The position numbers were made by a program, and so were the translations under genes. A stretch of DNA of 64,000 nt from an uncultured Clostridia bacterium (GTDB lineage Bacteria > Bacillota > Clostridia > TANB77 > CAG-508): the NCBI GenBank assembly GCA_934149075.1, contig CAKPDR010000010.1, positions 7,025-71,024 on the forward strand, in the 5' to 3' direction. Of this stretch, positions 45,135-54,184 are shown piece by piece (the stretch's first letter is position 1; each line of letters opens with the position of its first letter). A model generated the notes under the pieces. The model was not told where the DNA came from. It saw only the letters and a list, made by a program, of their open reading frames with translations, and made no database searches.

Positions 45135-46193
45135 TTATTTTTTTACTTTGTATACTCCTTTGCTAATATTAACTATAAGCTTTTTTCTCTTAGCACAAGA
45201 AATAGCACTATGAATATTTATGTCTGTCATGTTCTGAAAGTTTTCCCTTAAATCATCTACAGAAAATTCGTCCAAAGTTAAAAAGTACTTTTTTATTTCA
45301 TTACTTTTTACTCCTCTTCCCTCTGCTTTAGTTATACTTTTTCTTTTTTTCCTTTTAAAATGATTCTCATCTACTTTAGTAGAAATATCATTTGTGTTAA
45401 AACCATAAATTTCTCCAATAATATCTGCAATATGTACAAAATATTCTTCAGATAGTAGAATTCGAATTTCAATCCGACCATCATTATTACTAAATTTAAT
45501 AAAATTTTTATTTTTTTTATCTAAAATTCGTTTGTAAACCATATTAAAATTTGTAATATCTTTTGGAGAAAATATAATTTTTAATTCACATTCAACTATC
45601 TCAACTGTGAATATTTCTTTATAACCATTTTTTTCATCATAAATACTATTTATTTTTTTTACTGCTTTTCTTTCAATCTTTGATGTAAAACTTTGACTGA
45701 TACCTAGTTTTTTAGCAATATCGCTTTGAAATATTCCTCCTATTCTATATAAAATAGCTAACTTTTCCCTGCCCTCCAAGCAATTTAAAATAATACTAAT
45801 TATTTTGATTAATTCTTCTTTGTTTGCAAGTTTTTCAGCAGGTTTTGGTGATTTTGGATTTTCTAATACATCAATTAAACATATTGAATATTCTTTATTG
45901 TCTTTATCAATATTTTCATATATTGATACTTCTTTATCTAATTTTCTTTCTCGTCGTATCCCCTGTAGAATCTCATTGTATATGCATCTAGTTGCATATG
46001 TTGAAAAAGCTACTTTTTTAGATGCTTCATACGTAAGAGCCGCTTTTATTAATCCAAGTGTACCATTAGAAAAATGCTCATCATATTGAATAGAATTTTT
46101 TGTTCTATCAAATTTTTCAATCCAATAATATACTAATCCTATATTATCTGTAACTAACTTTTTTTGATTCTCACTGAGTTGCCTGCCATTCAT
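45135..46193 (-). CDS. Sigma-70-like factor with an unusual C-terminal extension
   Basis: A 352-residue protein. Residues about 10-190 are a compact sigma factor: region 2 with NGTLGLIKAALTYEASKKV and FSTYATRCIYNEILQGIRRE, and region 4 with DIAKKLGISQSFTSKIERKA. Residues about 195-352 are an extra part I do not recognise, containing ELKIIFSPKDITNFNMVYKR, a basic KRKKRKS patch and a possible winged-helix end (LDEFSVDDLRENFQ). Codon 240 is CGG, in frame, at the start of the second half of the extension. It lies between fabH and fabD on the same strand, suggesting a regulator of this operon or an insertion into it. Confidence 0.75.
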   Translation of the reverse strand: MNGRQLSENQKKLVTDNIGLVYYWIEKFDRTKNSIQYDEHFSNGTLGLIKAALTYEASKKVAFSTYATRCIYNEILQGIRRERKLDKEVSIYENIDKDNKEYSICLIDVLENPKSPKPAEKLANKEELIKIISIILNCLEGREKLAILYRIGGIFQSDIAKKLGISQSFTSKIERKAVKKINSIYDEKNGYKEIFTVEIVECELKIIFSPKDITNFNMVYKRILDKKNKNFIKFSNNDGRIEIRILLSEEYFVHIADIIGEIYGFNTNDISTKVDENHFKRKKRKSITKAEGRGVKSNEIKKYFLTLDEFSVDDLRENFQNMTDINIHSAISCAKRKKLIVNISKGVYKVKK

Positions 46194-46381
46194 TTAGTTG
46201 TCATCCTTTCTATAATGATATAGTAACACATATTATTGTAATAAAATAAAAATACCTCCTTTTTTAGTACTATAAGGATTTTACCTTTCAGTCTATTCTA
46301 CCATAAATTTACAATAATTGCAATTTATATGATAATCAAAATAATAGAATCCACTATTTATAGCAAATATAAATTAAATTA

Positions 46382-47306
46382 TTATACTTTTAGCATTATG
46401 CTTCCAGTATTAAGACCGACCACCATATCCTAATAATATAATTTTATCACCTTTATTCAATAATTTATTTTTTTGCATTTCTTCTAACGCAATTGGTATA
46501 CTAGCACAAAAAGTATTACCTACCTTCTCTATATTTGTAAACATTTTATCCATTGTAGCTTCCAATCTATTAGCCATTGCTGTTATAATTTTTAAATTTG
46601 ATTGATGTGGTATTATGTATTTAATATTTTCTAGCTTCTCTCCTGATTCTTCTAATAATTTATTTACATTTTTCACAGTTTCAGTCACTGCATATTTATA
46701 AATTGCTAATCCATCCATTAATATTTTATTCTCAGATGTACAATACAATATATTATTAAAATCTGGTTTTGCTTCTATATTTGAAAAATAAAAATTTTCT
46801 CCATTACTATTTTCAAATAATGTAGCACCTGCTCCATCTGCAAAAATGATTTTAGTACCTATGTCATCTTCTCTCGTATATTTAGACAAAGTATCAGCAC
46901 CAATAACTATAGCCTTTTCAACTTTTTGGCAATCATCAATATACATTTTTGCAATATCAACTGCATTTATATATCCGCTACAGCCTGCAAAAATATCTAA
47001 GCAAATACACTTGTCTATATTTAATTGTTTTTGAACATAATTTGATATTCCAGGCATTAATTTATTTGAACTTGTAGTTGCAACTATTATTAATCCAATT
47101 TCTTGCACATTCAAATTACATTTTTCAATTAGTTTTTTAGTTGCCAATGTAGCCATTTCTTCTATAGTTTCATCTTCAACATAATATCTCTGTTTTATCC
47201 CCGTTCTTTTTACAATATATTCTTCTTTCAAATTAAATTTGTCAGCAATCTCTTTGTTCATAACCTTTCTTTTCGGTATATAACTACTACTCGCAACAAT
47301 TCTCAT
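46382..47306 (-). CDS. fabH: 3-oxoacyl-ACP synthase III FabH, reading frame shifts +1 at a CGG codon
   Basis: The start is at 47306 (MRIVASSSYIPKR). The active residues are Cys109 in DIFAGCSGY, His234 in IPHQSN and Asn264 in GNTFCAS. At codon 297 the zero frame reads CGG (complement of 46416-46418), then one codon and a stop, ending at GYGG. Skipping the C gives GGT and the expected ending GYGGGLNTGSIMLKV, 307 residues in all. E. coli FabH ends with the same GGG-type loop. FabH starts fatty-acid synthesis from acetyl-CoA and malonyl-ACP. The shift matches those in rsgA, uvrB and the TPR gene. Confidence 0.93.
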
Positions 47307-47387
47307 ACATGTTATCTCCATTTCTATTTTTTTTCGTATTATAACATTATCTTTTTCTTTTTGGCAATCTATTGTAATACGTAGTCG

Positions 47388-47739
47388 ATAAAAAAGTTAC
47401 CAGTAGGGACACCCATAAATGGTCAAAATCTTTACCAGTGGGGACACCCTTTGCTTATACTATTAACTTACGCTAAGCAATAAATGTAAACTTTTCATTT
47501 CATTCCTCGGCTTATTTCGAACCTTAAGAAATTCTAATTTGTTTTATGGCACCCTTCCACTCTCGTGAACTCTTTCCATAAAACTACATAAGAATTTCTA
47601 TAGGTTCTACATGCACATTCGGAATTGCATTCAAAGTTTACATTTATTGCTTAGCGTAAGTTAATAGTATAAGCAAAGGGTGTCCCCACTGGTAAAGATT
47701 TTGACCATTTATGGGTGTCCCTACTGGTAACTTTTTTAT
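47388..47739 (-). mobile_element. Element with about 100-bp perfect inverted arms around an RNA-like core (copy B)
   Basis: Arms, about 47388-47493 and 47634-47739, are essentially perfect reverse complements. The core is on the minus strand and nearly identical to copy A (two or three changes in about 145 bases). Where the arms differ from copy A (CTTACGC against CTTATGC; AATAAATG against AATACATA) both arms of each copy carry the matching change. It lies between the divergent fabH and tsaE genes. Confidence 0.8.
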
Positions 47740-47797
47740 TTACTCCTATTTACAAACCCTCAATTTTAGGTTAAAATAATAAATGGAGGAAATAATT

Positions 47798-48241
47798 ATG
47801 AAAACTTACACATTCACTTCACATAGTAGTAATGAAACAATGACTTTCGCCGCAAAATTGGCAAGCAAATTACACCCTGGGGACGTTGTTGTCTTATCCG
47901 GAGAATTAGGTGCAGGTAAAACAAAATTTACTGAAGGTTTTTTAAGCTATTTTGGTCTTGATAAAGAAATTTCAAGTCCAACATTTAATATTGTCAATGA
48001 ATATAAAAATAACAATATAAAAATTTATCATTTTGATGTTTACCGTTTGGAAGATGTCGATGAATTTTATGCAATAGGTGGAGAAGAATATTTTTCATCC
48101 GGTATTTGCATTATAGAATGGGGAGAACTTATAGAAGAAGCTCTTCCAAGCAATCACATAAAAATCTACTTCGAAAAAGATTTGAATAATGAAAATCTTA
48201 GATATTTAAATATCACATTTACTGGTGAAAACACTCATTAA
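47798..48241 (+). CDS. tsaE: tRNA threonylcarbamoyladenosine biosynthesis ATPase TsaE
   Basis: A 147-residue P-loop protein starting at the ATG at 47798 after TGGAGG. Walker A is SGELGAGKTKFTEGF; SSPTFNIVNEY, then HFDVYRLEDVDEF and IIEWGELIEEALP are TsaE hallmarks. It supports TsaB-TsaD-TsaC in making t6A37 on tRNAs. tsaB and tsaD are not adjacent here. Confidence 0.96.
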   Translation: MKTYTFTSHSSNETMTFAAKLASKLHPGDVVVLSGELGAGKTKFTEGFLSYFGLDKEISSPTFNIVNEYKNNNIKIYHFDVYRLEDVDEFYAIGGEEYFSSGICIIEWGELIEEALPSNHIKIYFEKDLNNENLRYLNITFTGENTH

Positions 48242-48258
48242 TGAGATTTCACCACACA

Positions 48259-48309
48259 AAAAAACCATTGAATTACTATAAACATTTATATTAATTCAAT
48301 GGTTTTATT
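48259..48309. terminator. Bidirectional terminator between tsaE and uppP
   Basis: AAAACCATTGAATTA pairs with TTAATTCAATGGTTTTA across a loop of about 16 bases between convergent stops. Confidence 0.85.
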
Positions 48310-48319
48310 AGTATAATAC

Positions 48320-49117
48320 TTATCTTATACAAGTCATTGCAATTACAATTATTCCAAGTATAACTCTATAAATTGCAAAAACTTTGAAACTTCCTTTTTT
48401 CAAATAATTTAATAAAAACTTTATTACTAATAATCCAGTTATAAAGCTAAACAAAACTCCCATAAAAAATGCTAAAGTAATTTCAAAGTCTGTAATACTA
48501 AATAAAACAGCAGCTAATATTATTGGAGTTGATAATAAAAATGAATATTTAGCAGCACTTTCTCTATCTACTTTTAATGCTCTTGCAACAGTCATTGTAA
48601 TTCCTGATCTTGAAGTTCCAGGAAATGCTGCTGCTATAGCTTGTGATATGCCTATTAAAAATGATTGTTTAAATGTCATATGTTCAAGGTTTACTTCTGA
48701 TGATGAATTTTTATCTACAAAATACAATACAATTCCTAGAACTATAAGTGCTATTGCTATTAATATCATTTCTATTCCCAATTTGTCGCATATATATTCT
48801 GAAAATTTGTCTAGAATTAAACTTACAATTCCAGTTGGAATTGTAACTGCAACTATGTACCAGAAGATTTTACCTTCTGTTGATTTTTTCTTCTTTACAA
48901 CTTGCTCATATCCACCTTTTATTAACCCAATCCAATCTTTAAAGAAAAACATTGTTATTGCAAGTAATGTTCCTAAATGTAATGCTACATCAAAACTTTC
49001 TGGCATCTCCCAATTGAAGAACCATGGTATTAAGTTTAAATGTGCTGAACTTGATATTGGTAACAATTCTGTTAACCCTTGAACTATTCCTAAAATTATT
49101 GCTTGATAAATTTCCAT
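48320..49117 (-). CDS. uppP: Undecaprenyl-diphosphatase UppP (BacA)
   Basis: A 265-residue polytopic membrane protein. QGLTELLPISSSAHLNL at residues 14-30 and the second conserved segment AAAFPGTSRSGITM (with the active Arg/Ser region) are intact. It recycles undecaprenyl pyrophosphate to the monophosphate carrier for wall synthesis and gives bacitracin tolerance. GGAAGG precedes the ATG. Confidence 0.97.
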   Translation of the reverse strand: MEIYQAIILGIVQGLTELLPISSSAHLNLIPWFFNWEMPESFDVALHLGTLLAITMFFFKDWIGLIKGGYEQVVKKKKSTEGKIFWYIVAVTIPTGIVSLILDKFSEYICDKLGIEMILIAIALIVLGIVLYFVDKNSSSEVNLEHMTFKQSFLIGISQAIAAAFPGTSRSGITMTVARALKVDRESAAKYSFLLSTPIILAAVLFSITDFEITLAFFMGVLFSFITGLLVIKFLLNYLKKGSFKVFAIYRVILGIIVIAMTCIR

Positions 49118-49171
49118 ATTTTTTCCTTCCTCTCAATTTACACTTAAGAATACGCATCTTTGGTATCTTCT

Positions 49172-49256
49172 TACCATTAGGGATAATCACAAAAATTAAA
49201 GGGTGTCCCCTGTGGTAAAAATTTTTACCAAAAATGGGTGTCCCCACTGGTAAAAA
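49172..49256. repeat. Partial GGGACACCC-module inverted repeat
   Basis: TTACCATTAGGGATAATC at the left, GGGTGTCCCCTGTGGTAA in the middle, the palindrome TGGTAAAAATTTTTACCA, then GGGTGTCCCCACTGGTAA at the right. These are the same modules as in the elements at 5871, 29511 and 47388, without an RNA core. It lies between dpaA and uppP. Confidence 0.7.
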
Positions 49257-50132
49257 TTATTTATATATTTCTTTTATTATATTATTTATTGTTTCTTTTA
49301 TAAATTCTGCAGATGTAGTTGGTGCAACTTTTCCTGGTAATGATAGTGCCCATACAAATTTAATTTTTTTGTCTTTCACTGCCTTTTTATCAATTCCACC
49401 TGGATTTGAAGCTAAGTCTATCAACAGGCAATCTTCTTTCAAATATTGTAATCGTTCTTGATTTAATATCATATGTGGTACAGTATTTATTATAATATCA
49501 TACTGTACCAAATTTTCTCCTATACTATTTATATTAGTTGATTTATGACCATAAGCTTCTATCCATGCTAAGTCTTCGTCCTTTCTTGCAGCACATGTTA
49601 CTTTTACTGATAAACCTGCAAGCTTTCTTGCTAAAACTTTGCCAATTCTTCCAAATCCTAATATTAAAACTTCGCTCCCATGTAAAATTTTATTTGTATT
49701 TTCAATGGCAATTTGTATTGTTCCTTCTGCAGTCGCAATTGTATTTAAAACAGCTAATTCTTCTCTTTTCATGATATCTATTATCTCAATATATTCATCA
49801 TTCGCCATACCATAGACTTCTGGACTAATCCCACCAGCTATAAGTACTTTTGCATTTATTACATGCATCATTTCTCTTACTGTTATGTCTTTTTCACTAA
49901 ATGGTGCATTTATTGTAATTCCATTACTCGAAAATGGAATTGGTCCTATTACTATTTCAACATTTTGTATGGCTTTTTTTATTGAATCACAGTGTATTAT
50001 ATTTTGCTTATTTTTTATATCATCTGCTTTCTCTAATCCATATACATAAATTTCATTTTCCTCATTTGCTAGCATTTCTACTAACTTTATAATTCTTAAA
50101 TCTCCACCTATAATTGCAAATTTATGTTTCAT
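49257..50132 (-). CDS. dpaA: Dipicolinate synthase subunit A
   Basis: A 291-residue protein with two Rossmann parts: FAIIGGDLRIIKLVEMLA at the N-terminus and LILGFGRIGKVLARKLAGL around residue 155. IAGGISPEVYG and SNPGGID are typical of DpaA. With DpaB it makes dipicolinic acid for the spore core. dpaB is not adjacent, which is common in Clostridia that use a different second subunit (EtfA or Isf). It may be expressed late in the mother cell. Confidence 0.93.
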   Translation of the reverse strand: MKHKFAIIGGDLRIIKLVEMLANEENEIYVYGLEKADDIKNKQNIIHCDSIKKAIQNVEIVIGPIPFSSNGITINAPFSEKDITVREMMHVINAKVLIAGGISPEVYGMANDEYIEIIDIMKREELAVLNTIATAEGTIQIAIENTNKILHGSEVLILGFGRIGKVLARKLAGLSVKVTCAARKDEDLAWIEAYGHKSTNINSIGENLVQYDIIINTVPHMILNQERLQYLKEDCLLIDLASNPGGIDKKAVKDKKIKFVWALSLPGKVAPTTSAEFIKETINNIIKEIYK

Positions 50133-50207
50133 TCTGACCTCCTATATTATATTTTATATATAATAGTATATTAAATTTGCAATTTTTTATGAATTCTTTA
50201 ATTTATT

Positions 50208-51438
50208 TTATTCTCTTTCTTTCTGATTTTCCATTTTAAAAGTTTCATTTTTTAATTTCTTATTTTTTCTTTGTATTCCAACATCATTGTATCCAATTTT
50301 TTTAGTTATTTCTACCATTTGCTCAAGATGCTCTTTTGCTTTTATTTCTTTTTTCGTTAATTTATGTTTTTTTTCTTCCTCATCTTCTATTTCTAAATTA
50401 AATGGTATTGAAAGTTTTGCAATTATTATCGCAAACGTTACATCATTTCTGATTTTTTCAACTATTCTTTTAGGATTTTCTTGTATTGCAACATTTGCAT
50501 ATTGTATTGCTTTATCTTTATCATTTTTTATTAAGTATATCTTTGCCAACTCTAAATATGCATCTGCACATAGTTCTTCGTCTTCCGTTGCTTGCAAGAA
50601 GTATCGTTCAGCCTCTTCTAATTCTTTATACATTATTGCAATCTCTGCTAAACTGTATTTTGTATTATATATTAGTGAATTTAATTCTGCGGCTTTTTCA
50701 TAATATAATTTAGCATTTTGAAAATCGTTTAGCATTGTATATACTATTCCTAAATTATAATTAATATCAAAACTTGTAGGATTATATTTTAAAGCTTCTG
50801 TATAAATATTTACAGCTTCTTTGTAATCTTCTTTTTCTATTAATAAATCTCCTAGTGCTACTGTTGCATCTGTATAGTCTGGTTTTATATTTAATAAATT
50901 TGTTAGTATTTTAATTGCTTCATCATTTTTGTTCAAATCTGTTAATAAGCTTGAAACTTTATAATATGAATCAAAGTCATTTCTGTTTAGATCAATTGCC
51001 TGAGCATATTCATCAACAGCTTTTCTTTGACCACCTTCTTTTTCATATATCTGTGCTAAAAGTTTGTGTCCAACATAACTTTCTGGATATTTAGTTACAA
51101 GTTTTATTAATTTATCCTTTGCTGATTTAGTTTTTCCACAAGTTAAATAAATTTTTGCAATAAAAGTGTCTATTACTTCTGATACATTACTATTTAGCTT
51201 TTCTATCACTAGCACTAATAATGGAACAAATACTGATAATATATATATTATCACCTTTGTTATAGTTCCAATATTTTCTTTTGCAAAATATAATTGTATA
51301 AAATCTACTGCAATTCCGTAATGCCTGTATTGATAATATTGGTACATATTTTGTGTCATTCTTCTTTATAAGTTGATAAAATATATACACAAAAAGTATA
51401 AATGCTAGTATTATAAATATTAGTTGTTCTACTATCAT
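50208..51438 (-). CDS. Membrane-anchored TPR protein, reading frame shifts +1 at a CGG codon
   Basis: The start is at 51438 (MIVEQLIF) behind AAAGG. Codons 1-40 encode the first membrane helix and the KKNDTKYVPILSIQAL stretch. Codon 41 is CGG (complement of 51316-51318). Skipping the C gives GGA (Gly) and joins without a break to IAVDFIQLYFAKENIG, a second membrane segment (VIIYILSVFVPLLVLVI) and about eight TPR repeats, 409 residues in all. Read alone, either frame gives an implausible product: the first loses the repeats, and the second starts at MTQNMYQYY with no usual ribosome site. It is a scaffold protein of unknown partner. Confidence 0.82.
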
Positions 51439-51465
51439 ATTTTTCATCCTTTATATTTATTTCTA

Positions 51466-52740
51466 TCATCTTGTATGTTCATGTGTAATCATTTTATAAT
51501 CATCTATGATACTTTGAACAATACTTTTTGGTTCTTCATTTCCATCGCTATTTGTCATTTCTCTATTAAATCTTTCTACAAGTTGTGGCAATGATTCACC
51601 TGTTTCTTCCATTAATTCCCCCCATGTTGTTTCGGTATTTGGTATATAATCAGATTCTGTTATGTCATAATCAACAGTTTGATTTGCCTCTTTTTGTGCA
51701 TCTTCAATATTTTCAACTTGATGCGCTAATTCATGAGTATATTCTTTACCTTGTGTTTGAAAATCTCTTCTTACCTGCGCACTTTCTTGCTTATTTAAAC
51801 CTTCGCCTTGTTCTCTTACTCCTCTTGCTATTCTTTCCTGACATGGTAATACATCAACAGTTTCTATATTTATTTCTCCATATTGCCCTATATTAACAGC
51901 AATTTCTTTGTCTGATCGATTTGTTTTCATTAGTGCATATGGTACTTTTTTTTCTATTTTTTCACCATTTTCTCCAATACTTATTATCGTTCTTAATGTT
52001 GTTTGTGCAGGTTGTACTTTGTCATTTATTTGCCATTGTCCTTCTGCTTGATTATTTTTTTCTAACATTACAAATTTATTTAATTTTTTCGAATAAGCTT
52101 GAGCATGTTCATCTGAATCCCCAAAAACTTCTGGCATCCTATCAGCAACATATTGGTCTTTAATTCTTCTTATATTTATCAATTCTAAATCTTGCCCTTG
52201 AGATTTTAAATCTTCTTCAATCTCTTGCGTTTCATCATTTTGTTTATCTGATTTTTGTTCTTTTCCATTTTGTTCATTCATTATCTTCTCGGCATTTTGA
52301 GTTTGTGTTTTTTCTGATATTCCTTTTAGTCTACCTTTTTCTATATCATCATTTTCTGCCATAAGTTCATCTACATTAATCTCAGCATCACCTAAGTAAT
52401 CTTTTAATCCTCCTGTTGTATATACTTTCCCATTTTTATCTACAACCAAATTTTCTTCAATTGTTTGTTCTCCATTTTCTCCTTCATGTATCCAACGAAA
52501 ATGATAAGACATATTTCCTTGTTGATCTTTTTCTGCTGTTATAAATACATTGTTTAATGTAACTGGACCATTTTTGGTATTTACTACAAATTCAGAATAA
52601 TATCTTGTTGAAAGTAGTTCCCTTTGATTTTTTTCTTGTATATTTTGTCCAACACTTGCTTCAACAATAGATATTTTTTGTAATGTTTCTTTTTCGTCTG
52701 CTCCAAAAGTGTATTGTTCAGTTGTTTTACTTTTTTCCAT
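51466..52740 (-). CDS. Uncharacterised protein with a HELAH motif
   Basis: A 424-residue soluble protein starting at MEKSKTTEQYTFG (52740) after AAGGAG. It is Glu/Gln/Asn-rich with a flexible middle (about 150-190). Near residue 335 it has EYTHELAHQVE, an HExxH-type sequence that could bind zinc as in metallopeptidases, with Glu-rich sequence after it that could supply a third ligand. There is no signal peptide. The family is not recognised; the HExxH match alone is weak evidence of activity. Confidence 0.65.
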   Translation of the reverse strand: MEKSKTTEQYTFGADEKETLQKISIVEASVGQNIQEKNQRELLSTRYYSEFVVNTKNGPVTLNNVFITAEKDQQGNMSYHFRWIHEGENGEQTIEENLVVDKNGKVYTTGGLKDYLGDAEINVDELMAENDDIEKGRLKGISEKTQTQNAEKIMNEQNGKEQKSDKQNDETQEIEEDLKSQGQDLELINIRRIKDQYVADRMPEVFGDSDEHAQAYSKKLNKFVMLEKNNQAEGQWQINDKVQPAQTTLRTIISIGENGEKIEKKVPYALMKTNRSDKEIAVNIGQYGEINIETVDVLPCQERIARGVREQGEGLNKQESAQVRRDFQTQGKEYTHELAHQVENIEDAQKEANQTVDYDITESDYIPNTETTWGELMEETGESLPQLVERFNREMTNSDGNEEPKSIVQSIIDDYKMITHEHTR

Positions 52741-52773
52741 TACAATTTCTCCTTTCACAAATTACATTCTAAA

Positions 52774-54135
52774 TTATTTAATTATTTCACCAATTAAGTC
52801 ATAATCCTTAACTTCTATAATATGTACTTTTATAAATTGATTTACTAAATTTTTCTTATCCTGATTTTTCACATATATAATTCCATCAATATCTGGAACA
52901 TCTTGTTTTGTTCTGCCTATTAAATATTTTCCATCAAATGATATATCTTCTATTAAAACTTCAAATTTTTGTCCGATTTTATTTTTTAGATTTTCATTTG
53001 AAATTTTTTGTTGAATTTCCATTATTTTATTATATCTTGATTTTTTAGTATTTCCATGTATTTGTTCTGGTAATTTTGCAGCTGGTGTTCCTTCTTCTTT
53101 AGAGTACATAAATGCACCTAATTTATCAAATTTTGCCGTTCTTACAAATTCACACAGTTCGTCGAAATCCTTTTGGTTTTCTCCAGGAAATCCTACTATT
53201 AAACTTGTTCTTAATGTTACATTTGGAATTTCTTTTCTTAATTTTTCTATAAGACTTTCGATTTGCTTTTTATTTGTTCTTCTATTCATCTTTTTTAATA
53301 TCGAATCTGATATGTGTTGAATTGGTATATCAAAATATTTACAAATCTTTTCATTATTTTTTACTGTTTGTATTAATTCATCAGTTATTCCTTCTGGATA
53401 TGAATACAAAAATCTAATCCATCTTATTTCTGGAATTTCTGATATTTTTTTTAATAGTTCTGCTAATTTGGGCTCTCCATAAATATCTATACCATATTTA
53501 GTTGTGTCTTGTGCAATTATAATTATTTCTTTTATTCCCTTATCTGCAAGAATTTTTGCTTCTTCTACTATTTCTTCTTGTGGTCTACTTACAAATGGTC
53601 CTCTTATATATGGAATTGCGCAATATGTACATTTATTACTACATCCCTCACCTATTTTCAAATATGCAAAATTTGTTCCCGTTGTTACAATTCTTTCGAA
53701 GAATTCATTACGTGTTGGCATTGGAAGTGGTTTTATTTCTGTAATTTTTTTGCAAGTATTTGTTGTGCTTATTTCAACAGAATCTTCTTTTATCAATTTT
53801 TCAATTTTTTCCCACATTTTATCATATTCATCTATTTTAATAAATAAATCAACTTCGGGAAGAGCTTTTATTAATTCTTCGTAATATCTTTGTACTAAAC
53901 ATCCCATTACAATTAAATATTTGCATTTTTTCTTTTTATATTCTGCCATTTCTAGTATAGTATTTATTGCTTCTTCTTTTGCTGATTCTATAAATCCACA
54001 AGTGTTTATTACAATTATTTCTGCCTTTTCTGGATTATTTTCTATTTCATATTTGTTGCTCTTAAAATGTCCTATTGCTATTTCTGTGTCTATTAAATTT
54101 TTACTACAACCCAATGATACAAATCCTACTTTCAT
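52774..54135 (-). CDS. rimO: Ribosomal protein uS12 methylthiotransferase RimO
   Basis: A 453-residue radical-SAM enzyme. The N-terminal MTTase domain opens KVGFVSLGCSKNLIDTE and has Cys in NTCGFIESAKEEAI and VMGCLVQRYYEE. The radical-SAM cluster motif is GCSNKCTYCAIPYIRG, and a TRAM domain ends the protein. It methylthiolates Asp of S12. The opening SLGCSKNLIDTE separates RimO from MiaB. Confidence 0.95.
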   Translation of the reverse strand: MKVGFVSLGCSKNLIDTEIAIGHFKSNKYEIENNPEKAEIIVINTCGFIESAKEEAINTILEMAEYKKKKCKYLIVMGCLVQRYYEELIKALPEVDLFIKIDEYDKMWEKIEKLIKEDSVEISTTNTCKKITEIKPLPMPTRNEFFERIVTTGTNFAYLKIGEGCSNKCTYCAIPYIRGPFVSRPQEEIVEEAKILADKGIKEIIIIAQDTTKYGIDIYGEPKLAELLKKISEIPEIRWIRFLYSYPEGITDELIQTVKNNEKICKYFDIPIQHISDSILKKMNRRTNKKQIESLIEKLRKEIPNVTLRTSLIVGFPGENQKDFDELCEFVRTAKFDKLGAFMYSKEEGTPAAKLPEQIHGNTKKSRYNKIMEIQQKISNENLKNKIGQKFEVLIEDISFDGKYLIGRTKQDVPDIDGIIYVKNQDKKNLVNQFIKVHIIEVKDYDLIGEIIK

Positions 54136-54184
54136 TTATCATTTCATTCCTTTCTTAAAGTTCGATTTAGTAGAATATTAGATT

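Noticed and set aside
29511..47739. Insertion sequence with transposase
   Set aside because: The paired elements at 29.5 and 47.4 kb contain no protein frame; they are at most non-autonomous.
48990..49247. An 85-codon minus-strand frame over the uppP start
   Set aside because: It overlaps the conserved uppP N-terminus in another frame and includes the repeat array.
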